Source: Cytidiella melzeri
Taxonomy: Eukaryota; Basidiomycota; Agaricomycetes; Polyporales; Irpicaceae
Assembly (NCBI GenBank): GCA_022592445.1
Contig: JABYQR010000146.1
Span: 39,648-103,647 of the forward strand
Length of the DNA: 64,000 nt
Reading direction: 5' to 3'
Shown here: positions 1 through 10,429 of the stretch, in pieces
Numbering within the stretch: the stretch's first letter is position 1
Layout: every line of letters starts with the position of its first letter
The notes under the pieces: generated by a model
The model's input: only the letters and a program-made list of their open reading frames with translations
Told to the model about the DNA's origin: nothing
Database searches by the model: none
Translations under genes and position numbers: made by a program

Positions 1-682
1 TCCGTCAGAATGCACAGAAATGAAGTTCGAACAGTCAAAGCAGCTGAAGATCCTGGAATAGCTGAGGGCCCACCGGTCGCAGTCAGTTTGACAGTGAGGC
101 GGTGGTATACATATACGACGTAGCGCCAAGTCACTGCCATCCTAGTAGTACCCCGTGCACCGCTCAGCGTTTCCTACCACGACCTCCATAGCCAGCTCTC
201 GCGGAAAAAACCTCAAGTTTCATGCAGCTCATACCTGAAATAGTGAATACTCCCTGTCAATCATCATCAATTCCACTGACATGATTTCGTTCATTTTTAG
301 TGGCCGGCGAGAGAAAAAACTACGACGTCGACACCAACTTGAAGGAGACGCTCGATGTTAAGCTATGCTGCACAGACATTTGGGCTCCTTGGAATTCCTA
401 TTATCACAGCCATTCAGGCTGTGGCTCTGTCTTTGACAAGCGTTGGTGCAATGCATGGCTCAAGGACCACCGCCCGAGCTCTTTCGGGCCCTCCCCCTCC
501 CCCTAGCCGATAAAACAGCCTCAACCTTTCCTCTAGCCAGCATACTTCCGCCTACGATATCTCGTGGCGGCCCTTCTGAAGGCAAGGGTCATTGACTGCT
601 ACAGTTATTTGTTGGCTTATACGTTTAGCATATCGATCTTACAGGAACCTTTGGCCCCTCTATAAGCCAGAACCCTCAAACG
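1..682. other. No gene recognised
   Basis: No start-to-stop frame here resembles a known family or joins in phase to the gene that begins at 683. A 68-codon frame at 300-506 opens on GTG and has no splice partner, so it is not called. The stretch probably holds the 5' flank and promoter of the next gene. Confidence 0.4.
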
Positions 683-1595
683 ATGTCTTCGTGGTCCAAA
701 GCCGTCACCAACCTCTTGCTGCTATGCATACCAAGCGTCCTAGATGACCTCCTAGCTCCAGCTCTTGGACTCCAAGCCTCTAACGCAGTGACATCGCTCG
801 CAGAGGTTCTCGGCGGACTCAGAGATCTGTTTAGCGCATACTATGCCATTTGTGTCTACCACATCGTGATTTCCGGGGCCATTGCACAGTGAGTAAAACA
901 ACTAAGAAAAATCCTTTTATGATGCACTAATCACCGCTTTCATGCAGCTCCGTGCTGCGGGCTCTCGCAAAGCAGGATCCTTCAATGACTCTTACGCGGA
1001 CGAACTGTGCACCCTTGTCCTATACGGCAGGAGTCATGAGCATCTTATTAGGCCTGGCTAGCGTCACCCTGAGCTTCTGCTACGCGAGCCATTTCCGCTT
1101 ATTGTCGCTGTCCAACCTTAGTCTACGAATTTGGATGCAAGTATGTCAATTCAATCATCACAATCCTGTATACACGTTGAACGCTCATCCCATTCTGCTT
1201 CCCCCATTCACCAGAACGCGAGGCGCAATGCAAAGCATCCCTGGAAGAACGTGCCAGCTCTTCTCGCGGCTCCGTCTGCTCTATGCATTTGGTCAGTCAA
1301 TTTTCCAACACGGGCTTCAAACCCTGAACGCACCTGATCCAAATATCATTCTGAAATCCACCTTATCAGGTCTGTCATCCTGTTCATGCTCCATTTGATT
1401 AGCTGGGACCAATGCCAGTCCGTCATTGAGTATGACCCAGAACAAGTGCTGCTCAGGGCACACTCCTTCCAGCCACGCACTTTGAAGGCAGCCGTAGCCG
1501 TCTGTGGGTTCCTACTCTGGACCTACACGGTCCGCGCCATGAGAGCTTTCGCACAGCTCAACGACCCTTCTCCACTCCTTCTCGGCAGGGCATGA
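683..1595 (+). CDS. Small multi-pass membrane protein, unknown function
   Basis: Four exons join in phase: 683-888, 948-1140, 1215-1291 and 1370-1595, giving about 233 residues. The introns (59, 74 and 78 nt) all have GT and AG ends. The protein has about four hydrophobic segments: near the N-terminus (TNLLLLCIPSVLDDLLAPAL), around the YHIVISGAIA stretch, around SILLGLASVTLSFCY, and near the C-terminus (AVAVCGFLLWTYTV). No catalytic motif is visible and no family is recognised. The start at 683 is the first ATG in the open frame. A membrane location is inferred from hydrophobicity only. The splice model is well supported; the function is unknown. Confidence 0.6.
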
Positions 1596-1681
1596 GCTGA
1601 CAAAGCTCAGTAGCTGATACCTAGGGCTGGGGGTAGATCAGAGTCGGTCAGGCCTTCCCCGAGCCATCGTAGAATTTAAAC

Positions 1682-2103
1682 TCAAACTAATTCTGGATTG
1701 ACTGAAACAAAAGAAAAATCCTCCTCTCTTTCTCCAACGTTGACATACCCCTTCCTTTCGAGGTCTCTCTCTCTGTCTCTCTGCACAACTCCAGTTGGTT
1801 CATCTTCGTCGACAGCATACTTGTAATACCCAATCAGCGTCCTCACAGTTCTCCGTCCAAATTCGCAAACATGTCTATCCATGAACGCACGTTCCATTGT
1901 GCCTTCCCACCATGCTTTACTCTTCGGTTATGTCGTCGTCCCAGGCCTATTTCGCTAGCAAAATGTAGCTCAAAGATCTCATCAACTCATGTACCTCGCA
2001 ATACAAGTAGTAATTTAAAGCGGTTATGATGATAGTCCAGCTATGCGCGTCGAGGTCTAGCACGGACGAGCCTGAGCTCGCGCATGTGTATAGCTTGTCA
2101 TTT
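1682..2103 (-). pseudogene. Decayed or partial protein-coding fragment
   Basis: On the minus strand three coding-like pieces line up but do not join cleanly. The first (about 2100 to 1992) reads through LDLDAHSWTIIITALNYYL and ends at a good donor (GTACAT). The second, after an acceptor near 1951, reads AWDDDITEE. The third (to a stop at 1682) reads KAWWEGTMERAFMDRH and a 70-residue tail. One extra base between the second and third pieces breaks the frame, and stops lie immediately upstream of the first. It could be a relic of a degraded gene or a gene whose 5' exons I cannot find. No family is recognised. Confidence 0.3.
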
Positions 2104-2346
2104 CACCGTGGGCCCTCGGCGCCGTCTGGACAGGAATGGGTGCCCTTGACTAGTTAGTGCTCGCCTAAAACGATATGCCTCCGATGGCGGTGCTGTCAAG
2201 ATCACAGCTATGCAAGGACACTGATTCTTGCAAAGGTGAAGCTATTGTCATGACTTGACCAATGACACAAGGACAGTATCGCCCAGGCCGAAATATTGTA
2301 AGATGGTCGTATAGAATTATAAACTAACGTACATGAGAATGCAGTA

Positions 2347-3986
2347 TTACAAATAAAGACCTTCAGGTGCGCCCTCGTTCTTGCGGTACAGAACCTATGG
2401 AAAAGTTTAAACCGATCAGCTATCAGCAGCGGCAGTCAGAAAAACTGGACATACCTTCTCTCGTGCTTCTGTGAAGTCGGCCTTGGTCACCCGCATTCGT
2501 CGTTCCCGGAGAGCCAGCAGACCAGCTTCCGTACATACAGCCTTGATGTCAGCGCCAGACAAGTCATCCTTCATCGTGATAAAATCTTCCAGGACAACGT
2601 CTTCTGACAAGCTCATCCGCGAAGTATGTAATCTGCATAACGTGACTATCAGATGATGTGCAGAGACAAAAAGCTTGGACACGAACTTGAAGATGTGACG
2701 CTTGGTCTTGATGTCAGGCAGCGGGAATTCAATCTTACGGTCGATACGTCCAGGTCGAATGAGAGCAGGATCCAGGGACTCTATCTTGTTGGTCGCCATT
2801 ATAACCTTTACGTCTCCTCGCGAGTCGAAACCGTCGAGCTGGTTGAGAAGCTCCAACATTGTGCGCTGGATTTCTCGTTCACCTCCTGATGTTGAATCAT
2901 AACTGTGATACAAGGCGATGAGCATATCAGCGTGAAAAATGGAGGCAACGCTCTGAAGCTCACCGTTTGGTACCGATTGCATCAATTTCGTCAATGAAAA
3001 CAATACTGGGCGCGTGTTCTTCGGCGACTCGGAACAGCTCTCGCACAAGTTTAGGGCCGTCTCCGAGGTATTTCTGGATGAGCTCTGAACCGACTATTCG
3101 AAGAAAGGTTGCAGAAGTCTGATTTGCTACAGCCTTGGCGAGTAGCGTCTTCCCTGTACCTGGAACGCCGTATAGAATGACACCCTTTGGCGGCTTGATA
3201 CCCATCTCCTCATATAGCTCAGGATGCGTGAGAGGGAGCTCCACAGATTCCTGAGAACAAGCTGTCAATTTAGCGAACGAGGGAACACAAAGATAGTCTA
3301 CCTTGATCTCCTGTATCTGCGTTTCAAGACCTCCAATATCTGCATAGCTCTCCGTAGGTGCCTTCTCAAGCTTCATCACGCTCACCATAGGGTCTGCGTC
3401 GTCTTGTAGCACACCGACGATAGCGTGTGTCTTGTGATGGAGGAGTACTGAGCAATTAGGCTCGAGAAGGTCTTTGTCCACGACACTCATTATCGAGACG
3501 TAGAATTCTGGTCCAGAAGCGGTACTGATAATTGCATGATCATCGTCGATTATTTCTTCCAGAGTTCCGACAGCCATAGGACTCCCTCTTAGGTCGTCCA
3601 CCTTCGACCTGTCCTCTTCATGTTTGTCCTGCGTCGTCACCTCTGGCTTCAACCGTTCCTGATTCTGAATGAACTCCTCCTCCAAAAGCAGGTAATCCTT
3701 TGTACGCTCCATCTTCAGCAACCTCAGCCTACACCGTGTTGTAGGATAGATGGCAGGAAGCTTGCTGGAAGCGGCGGGGCCCTTCTTCTTCTTCCTACCT
3801 ACACGAGTAGGGACCGGAGGCTCCCATTTCTTCTTCTGTGGTTGTTGCTCTTTCTTATCCCCGTCCTTCTGTTGTCCTGGCTGTCCTGAGCCTCCAGGAG
3901 GACCTCCTGGTATACCGGACGGTGCGTTACCCTACACGGCGGGGATCAAGTGGATGCACAAATGCAAGATATAAGAAGCTCACCAT
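2347..3986 (-). CDS. RPT2: 26S proteasome regulatory ATPase subunit Rpt2 (PSMC1)
   Basis: Six exons (3986-3984, 3931-3302, 3250-2964, 2902-2687, 2632-2455, 2394-2347) splice in phase to about 453 residues, close to the 437-440 of yeast and human Rpt2. It is one of the six AAA ATPases of the 19S base that unfold ubiquitinated substrates and open the 20S gate. Visible are a Pro/Gly/Lys-rich N-terminus, an OB-like region, Walker A GVPGTGKT, Walker B IVFIDEID, and the arginine-finger stretch [11 protein letters not shown]. The C-terminus ends in GLYL, matching the HbYX gate-opening motif. Exon 1 contributes only the ATG codon. After splicing the protein starts MGNAPSG, an N-myristoylation signal as known for Rpt2. 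The second Walker A residue is V where human has P and yeast has A, which is tolerated variation. Identification is very secure. Confidence 0.96.
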
Positions 3987-4195
3987 GTTAGCACTTTCCC
4001 CTGATTCTGTCTAGGAGTATGCAGGAAGCAAAGCGGTGGTGGTGGATGAAGAGGTTGAGTTGCGCAAGTGCTTATTGAGTACGCGACGCGTCAGTGCAGT
4101 GATTCTTCGAGCCACGTGGGCCACGTGGCTCGTACAGTATATCGAGCCTTCAGCGGCCTCACGTAGTTTTGTCTTGAAGCTTCACCTACGGCAAC

Positions 4196-5550
4196 ATGCA
4201 GCGATATGAAGACAGTCTGACCACGCCTCTCACTTCAACTTCGCAATTCATCCAAGCAGGTGCGCGTCGCGAGCCGCTCTTATGAACTTCGATGGACGTT
4301 GACCTACCGGTTCTACCCATCAGACGACGATGACGACCTGGACGAGGATGCCATACCTGGATTCGCGCATCCAGAGATAGCGAACACTCCCCAGTCTGCC
4401 GCGTTTGACAAGGGGAAAGGTCGCGCGACTGAGCAGCTTGCGGCTCCTACGGGCGTTGCTGGACCTCCGCGCACGCCGACCCTTTCTGGCAATATCGGCT
4501 CTACACCCAGTGGCGCACCAAAACCATCTCGGAAGATAGTTGGAGGCGTGCAAGTTGAGAGCAGGTGCGTTCTAATACATTCTTACGGTGCTTAAGGATC
4601 GTTGATTCCTTCTCCGCAGATATACAGGAATAGACACTTTGGATGAGCCTGTGACCGCGACTATTGTCGGTAGTCCGCCCATTCCATATGGTGAAAATCC
4701 TCACGTTTTTTCTACTGTTAGGGACGCGATCTGCTCTCTATATATACGAAGCTTGTGCAAGTTCTCTATCCCCCGCGCGGAGGAGGAAGCAGAGAAGTTT
4801 TACGGTAGTCCAATTCCTCCATCCCGACTTATCAATTTCTGACGTTGCGGTCTCCTAATACTAGTGACTGGGATTTGTGGGGACCTTTTGTCCTCTGCCT
4901 CCTCTTGGGAGTTCTATTAAGTGTCAATGCGAGTATCCATCGTCCTTTCCCTAGTTCAAAGAAATAATACCGATGCTGCAGGCACCTGCATCCCAGTCGC
5001 TTGGGGTATTCACTAGTGTTGTTGTTATCATCTCATTGGGCTCATTGGTTGTCACTGTGCAAGCCAAGGTATGCTCATGACATCTCTGCTCAGTGACGTC
5101 GTTGACCTGTTTCGTTAGCTTTTGGGCGGTCGAGTGTAAGTATCTCAGTCGATTTCCCCCCTTCGCGTATGTAACGGTGACTCTAGGTCGTTTTTCCAAG
5201 GACTATGTGTGTTCGGCTACTGTGTTGCGCCGCTGAATATCGCTGCACTCGTAGGGACGTTCGTTCACTTGATTTACGTTCGAGTACCCATTGCTCTGGC
5301 GGCTTGGGCCTGGTGTGTTTGGGGTAAGCGACTTGCTGGTTCAGACGCTCTTTCAACTCAAAATATGCTTTTCTTGCAGCTGCCGTCAATTTTCTTGATG
5401 GGACCAAAATCGAGCAGCAGAGAATTCTTCTCGCCGTATACCCCTTACTGTATGTCAACTTACACCAATCTATCTTCTGAGACAGCAAACTGACGGTTAC
5501 TCTCCAGGCTCTTCTATTTCATCCTGGCTTGGATGATCATTATTCAGTAA
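4196..5550 (+). CDS. Yip1-domain Golgi membrane protein, YIP4/YIPF6 type
   Basis: Ten exons join in phase (4196-4259, 4324-4564, 4620-4665, 4722-4804, 4865-4928, 4982-5068, 5119-5135, 5187-5323, 5380-5449, 5508-5550), giving about 283 residues. The acidic N-terminus is followed by the family signature around TLDEPVTATI and DWDLWGPFVLCLLLGVLL, then about five hydrophobic segments ending in YFILAWMIIIQ. Yip1-family proteins sit in ER-Golgi membranes and act with Rab/Ypt GTPases in vesicle traffic. The intron at 4929-4981 begins GC (gcgagt) rather than GT, and only this GC-AG choice keeps the frame. Exon 7 is just 17 nt. The start at 4196 gives a clean first exon. The neighbour RPT2 is divergent, with about 200 bp between the start codons. 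Confidence 0.85.
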
Positions 5551-5934
5551 TCTCTAGTTTGACGTACCACTATCGTCGCAGGAAGAAATGTCAAACATGC
5601 TTTGAGGTCCGGGACGAGTGATGTTTGGGCACGAAGCATTTGAATATGGAGGGTATTTTCGTTTGAATAAGATGTGACAACACTTTCTACCTTGACAATC
5701 GAGAAACCATGGGTTGTACCACCTGCATACAGTAGAACCCAGGTAGAACCTCAGGCCTCAGGCCTCAGTATTTAAGTTATTGTAATAAGAGTTTGCATGT
5801 GATTCTGGTCCTTAGCCGCCCCCGACGCGTCCGAAAGTCTGGGGTGGCTCGGGTCAAGTGCGTCTGGCAGTGCGACCGTCACTATAAAATGCATACAGTG
5901 CATCTTCACTTACCGCTCTCATCTACTGTACGCC
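5551..5934. other. Intergenic, no gene seen
   Basis: This holds the 3' flank of the YIP4-type gene and the promoter region of the citrate synthase gene. A TATAAA-like stretch (actataaaat) lies near 5881, about 50 bases before the citrate synthase ATG. Confidence 0.4.
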
Positions 5935-8407
5935 ATGGGGCAAGCTACATTGTCTGATCCTCAAGACTCTTTGACCGTGCGGGACAACCGTACAGGGAAG
6001 ACATACAACATACTGTGAGCGATCGACATCGTCACTGTATCTCTACAACTTGCTACTGAAGCGCAGCTTGCTTCAGAATCAAGGACAATGCTATAGCTGC
6101 AACCGCATTTAAGGAGATTAAAGCAGCTGCAAAACCTGGCGAACGTCCGGAGAATGAGACCGAGAAAGGTCTGCGGATCCAGGACAAGGGTTTCTTGAAC
6201 ACTGCGGTTATACAGAGCACGATCACTTACATTGACGGTGAAGCCGGAGGTACGTGTTCGCCTCGATTTCATCCTAAGTAATCTGAAGCTTAATGGCGCG
6301 CAGTCCTCCGCTACAGGTGCGTGCTTGAGCCAAAATACGGTCGCATGTGCAATCCTCACACGGACTTTAGAGGTTACCCCATCGAGCAACTGGCCGAGAG
6401 CTCTTCGCATCTTGAAACAGCGTATCTTCTCATATACGGTTCACTACCCACCAAAGATCAGTTCAAGCATTTTGAGACAGAAATCCTCCGTCATGGCAAC
6501 ATGCACGCGGACTCTGAACAATTCTTCCGCTCTTTCCGATATGATGCGCACCCTATGAGTATGCTCACCAGCGCGTTCGCTATGCTAGGATCTTACTACC
6601 CCGAAGCAAACCCATCACTGAGAGGTTTGTTTGTGTGTGATTATGTCACACAGACCTGCATACTAAGCCAAGCCATCAGGTCAGAGACTGTTCACCGACG
6701 GAGACAAGGCATCATTAGCTACCATGGATAGGCAGATATACCGACTAATTGGGAAAGCTACCACTCTCGCAGCGTATGTGTTGATCTTGTGAACGTGTGG
6801 ATCGTGCACTGCTGAAATTTGCCGTAGAATGGCTTACCGGGTTCGTCAAGGTCGTGACTTCGTCACTCCACCCACGGGCTTGAGTTACACTGGCTCGTAT
6901 GTGGCATAGCTCTTCGGCATTGGCTCGTATAGCTGACTGCCTCTTAGCTTCCTCTATAAAATGGATCACCTTGGCGAGGAAAACTATGTGCCAAACCCTG
7001 TGCTTGAAAAAGCGCTCGATGTCCTTTTTCTCATTCATGCCGATCATGAACTCAATGCCTCCTGCACCACTGTCCTTCAGACTGGCAGCTCCTTGGTTGA
7101 TCCGTATTCTGCTATTGCGTGAGTTCCTGCCGTACTGCCATGATCATAGTACTCAGAGTGTCTGTTAAGGGCTGGATGCGCGTCGTTATAGTGAGCGATG
7201 GCCTACATCACCGTTTTGCAAATTGCTGACTCCATAACAAGTGGGCCTCTTCACGGTGGTGCCAACGAGGCAGTCATTCGCATGCTTATCTCCATTGGAA
7301 AGTAAGTACCACCCGAAGAAACCGCATATCACTGCTCTCTGACACGCTTGACACGTTTTCTAGGCCTGAGAACGTACCAGCTTTCATTGAGGCTGTGAAG
7401 AGGAGAGAGAAGACCTTATCAGGTTTTGGACATCGGTAAGCATGGTGGTATAACGTGTTCAAGCTGTTGTCACTTAGACCGGTTTATATTGATAGCGTGT
7501 ACAAGACGGTGGGATAAATTGTTACTTTGCTTATCAAGGAAGTCGGAGTCTGACTGAGAAACGTTCATGCAGTCCGATCCCCGTTCATTCATAGTTCGAA
7601 AGACTGCGGATGAAGTGTTCAAGGTGTAAGTGCGGTCGATCAACACCTTGTGCGAATGGAAGCTCAAATGACCTCCTCCGGGTAGAACCGGAAAGGATGA
7701 GCTCCTTGAGACTGCTATGGCGCTGCACGACGCCGCCATGAAAGACGAGTATTTTGTCAAGCGCAAACTCGCACCAAACGTCGACTTCTGGTGCGTACAG
7801 ACGCAATCGCATCGCATTTGTAACGCTGTAACTTATGCAACGATCTTTCGTTTTCAGGAGGTAAGAGCCCGCTCACAAAATGTCGGATGTATGTCATCGT
7901 TAACCAAGAACACCTTTGTTGAAACACTCGGCAAATCAGCGGTCTGATTTACCGCGCAATGGGTGAGCCTGTCACTTCAGCATCATACCCGGACTGCGCT
8001 GATCTTGCCAACTAATTAGGTTTTCCTCTTGACTTCTTCCCAGTCCTATTTGTAGTACCGCGTGTAGTCGGCTGGCTCGCTCATTGGCGGCAAATGATGT
8101 TACAGGAAGGCGGTGTGAAGATTTGGCGCCCTCGACAGGTGAGCCGTAATCATCTTTCCTGGCGCTGTTCTTATGCCGTACGTTTGCCCGTGTGTTCTCG
8201 ATGTAGGTGTACGTTGGCGCTGGGAAGCGCGACTACATTCCCGTAGAACAACGTATCGCTGTCGAAGGCATGAAAGAAACACCGTCGGCTGTTGAGCACG
8301 GGGGGTAAGTGAAAGTACAATCGCACTATTCCAATGTCATGCTAATCGTGCGCAGAATAACCAAGAGGACTATGCTCGCCAGCTTCAAGAACAAGGCGAG
8401 GCTGTAG
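5935..8407 (+). CDS. Citrate synthase, probable peroxisomal isoform
   Basis: Eighteen exons splice in phase to about 490 residues: 5935-6014, 6077-6249, 6304-6316, 6371-6624, 6680-6773, 6828-6896, 6948-7118, 7170-7190, 7242-7301, 7364-7435, 7496-7508, 7573-7625, 7686-7790, 7858-7860, 7940-7962, 8020-8138, 8207-8304, 8356-8407. The enzyme condenses acetyl-CoA and oxaloacetate to citrate. The catalytic residues are recognisable: His in [10 protein letters not shown], His in GFGHRVYK and Asp in PNVDFWSG. There is no obvious mitochondrial presequence ([11 protein letters not shown]). The C-terminus is KNKARL, and ARL fits the PTS1 peroxisomal targeting consensus. The [12 protein letters not shown] and GYLAHWR-like stretches are of the bacterial-like citrate synthase type. 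Exons 3 and 11 are 13 nt and exon 14 is only 3 nt. A methylcitrate synthase cannot be excluded from sequence alone. Confidence 0.93.
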
Positions 8408-8785
8408 GTCCTATGACTGTTAATATATACACTCCTCTCAATGTGGTGATGGTGTATCTACACCGATGTATCAATCCTGTATGAAACCTCTATTCCTTAT
8501 TTGCCGATGTCCTTCGGCTGCTTCTCTTTGGCCACAGCCTTTTGGGGGCTCGGGAATCCGCCTTGACACACGGCTAGAGTTCCCCGCAAAGGTGCTGTGT
8601 GCTATTCACTCCGTGACTGTGGTGCTACATAAGGTGAGTAAGCGTAGTAATCACCCTGACCATCGTGCTCCATCGCTAGGGAACCCTACCACTACTGTCA
8701 TCATATTAATACAGATCAGTGGAACCTGCAACTCAAACTACGTCCTCATTTTCAAGTACCTTTTCAACTCGACTTGAGCAGCAAA
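8408..8785. other. Intergenic, no gene seen
   Basis: This is the 3' flank of the citrate synthase gene and the upstream region of the secreted repeat protein. I see no coding signal that joins in phase to either gene. Confidence 0.4.
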
Positions 8786-9498
8786 ATGTTCTCTCGCCTC
8801 GTTGCAGTCTGCACGGTCGCCGCAGCTATCGGCCAGGTAGCTCTGGCGGGCCCAGTCACGGTGAGTTTGGCCTTGCTCATTCCATGCCTATCCTCAGTTT
8901 GCTGATGTGGCTGATTTGTGCGCCGCAGACTGTCGTCGCGTCTTCTCGACTTGCTCCTGCACCTATAGTACCGACCTCCGTTATCTTCTCGTCGGCAATA
9001 CCCACCACTGTCGTTTCCGAGTCAGTTTTGCCGACTTTGTCTACCTCTTTCGTGGAGCCTACTACAATTTTCTCTTCCTCGGCCTTCGCGACTGGGACGT
9101 TCGTCTGCGAAAGCGCGAGCCCGACTACGGTAACAGTGACCGTCACCGTTACCGAGGTTGCATCGTCCGGTATAACGTCCATCAGGCCTTCGTCTGTCGC
9201 GCCCTCTTTCCATTCCTCCATCGCCCCCTCCTTCCACTCGTCTGTCGCACCCTCTTTCCACTCTTCCGTCGCGCCCTCTTTCCACTCTTCCGTCGCGCCT
9301 TCCTTCCACTCCTCTGTCGCGCCCTCCATCCACTCCTCTGTCGCGCCCTCCATTCACTCCTCCGCCGCGCCCTCCATCCACTCCTCCGTCGCACCCTCCT
9401 TCCACTCCTCCGTCGCACCCTCCTTCCACTCTTCGGTTATCTATTCCCCTGCTGCGCCCTCAGTTGTCACCTCTTGGGCAACCGCAGCGTCGGTTTGA
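8786..9498 (+). CDS. Secreted Ser/Thr/Pro-rich repeat protein
   Basis: Two exons (8786-8860 and 8929-9498) join in phase and give about 214 residues. The N-terminus MFSRLVAVCTVAAAIGQVAL is a typical signal peptide with an Ala-X-Ala-like end at ALAGP. The mature part is rich in Ser, Thr, Val and Pro, includes a TVTVTVTV run, and holds ten copies of an eight-residue unit of the type SVAPSFHS. Such low-complexity extracellular proteins are usually heavily O-glycosylated cell-wall or surface proteins; that role is inference. No GPI signal is evident at the end (TSWATAASV). The frame stops at 9498; a further 3' exon is possible but I could not join one in phase. Confidence 0.7.
9193..9432 (+). repeat. 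24-bp minisatellite, ten units
   Basis: Ten exact-length 24-bp units encode the SVAPSFHS-type repeat. Units differ by scattered third-position changes, and units 6 to 8 carry an Ile in place of Phe. Because the period is a multiple of three, copy-number changes keep the frame open. It also keeps several other frames open on both strands, which explains the long shadow frames here. Confidence 0.95.
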
Positions 9499-10429
9499 TT
9501 GGTCAAGCTCAACGCTACGTGAGTGTTAGTATACCCTTTGGAAGCTGGATACTGATCATTGACGACTATAGAAACGGCGTCGATAATCACCCGCGCGACG
9601 TGACTGCTCGGTCTGGGAATCAGCGGGGGATAGCTCTAGTCGGTAGCTTACTCTCGAGATCGTGCATCTTTGTCGGGACACTGGACATTTGGACTTTTTT
9701 TGGACTTTATCATTTTGGCTGCTAGCTATACAGACGAGTATTGTGCGTCATTTTGGACCCCCCTGAGCTCTATTGGTATGCGGCAAAGTGAAGAGCGATA
9801 CTAACTGACGAAGGACGGCTCACAGGCGGAAACTACAGGACGTTCAAGTCTTCCGGGTCATCTGGAGGATATGACCATGGGAACGAGAACAGTCAGTGCA
9901 CGGTGTAAAATTTGACGTCGTTGGGGTAATGCAGCTCCTTCAGAACTGTCGAAGCTTGGTGTGGCCACTTGCGAAACAGAGCGAAATACTGTGACAACTT
10001 GAAGTAGCTGCAAGATGCCACCCAACCAAAGTGTCCGACATGTCGCAGAGTAGCGGCCCTTCACTGGCAGCTCTCATGAACCTGTCAACGTTACATTAGA
10101 TTCGGTGCAATAATGGCCACTTGTTGTACTCAGGGCTTGAGTATTTCACCGCGTCAGGAAGCTCGAGAAGCCTGAGAGTAGCTACTTACTACTAGTACTA
10201 GGCGAGCATCTATACCGTGACAGCCGCAAGAGACGCCCACATAAACTACTATAAACTAGCTCGCTCAGGCTAACCTTGATGAAGCGATGCATGTTCAACT
10301 CTTCCACACCCCCAGCACCAAAAAAACACTCGCGCGCATTCTTTCCTCGAAGCACTCGAGCTCCTAGAGTGCACGTGTAAGTCGCTTTCACAAGTACTGT
10401 GCGGAGAGCTGCTGAGTATCCTACAGAGC
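9499..10429. other. Intergenic, no gene seen
   Basis: About 930 bases separate the secreted repeat protein from the F-box-like gene. Short frames on both strands have no recognisable motif and no phase-compatible splice partners. Confidence 0.4.

Noticed and set aside
300..506. 68-codon frame from GTG
   Set aside because: No ATG, no splice partner in phase with the gene at 683 and no motif.
8877..9429. Long overlapping frames on both strands across the minisatellite (up to 272 codons)
   Set aside because: Artefact of the 24-bp period, which keeps several frames open; the signal-peptide frame at 8786 is the one with gene structure.
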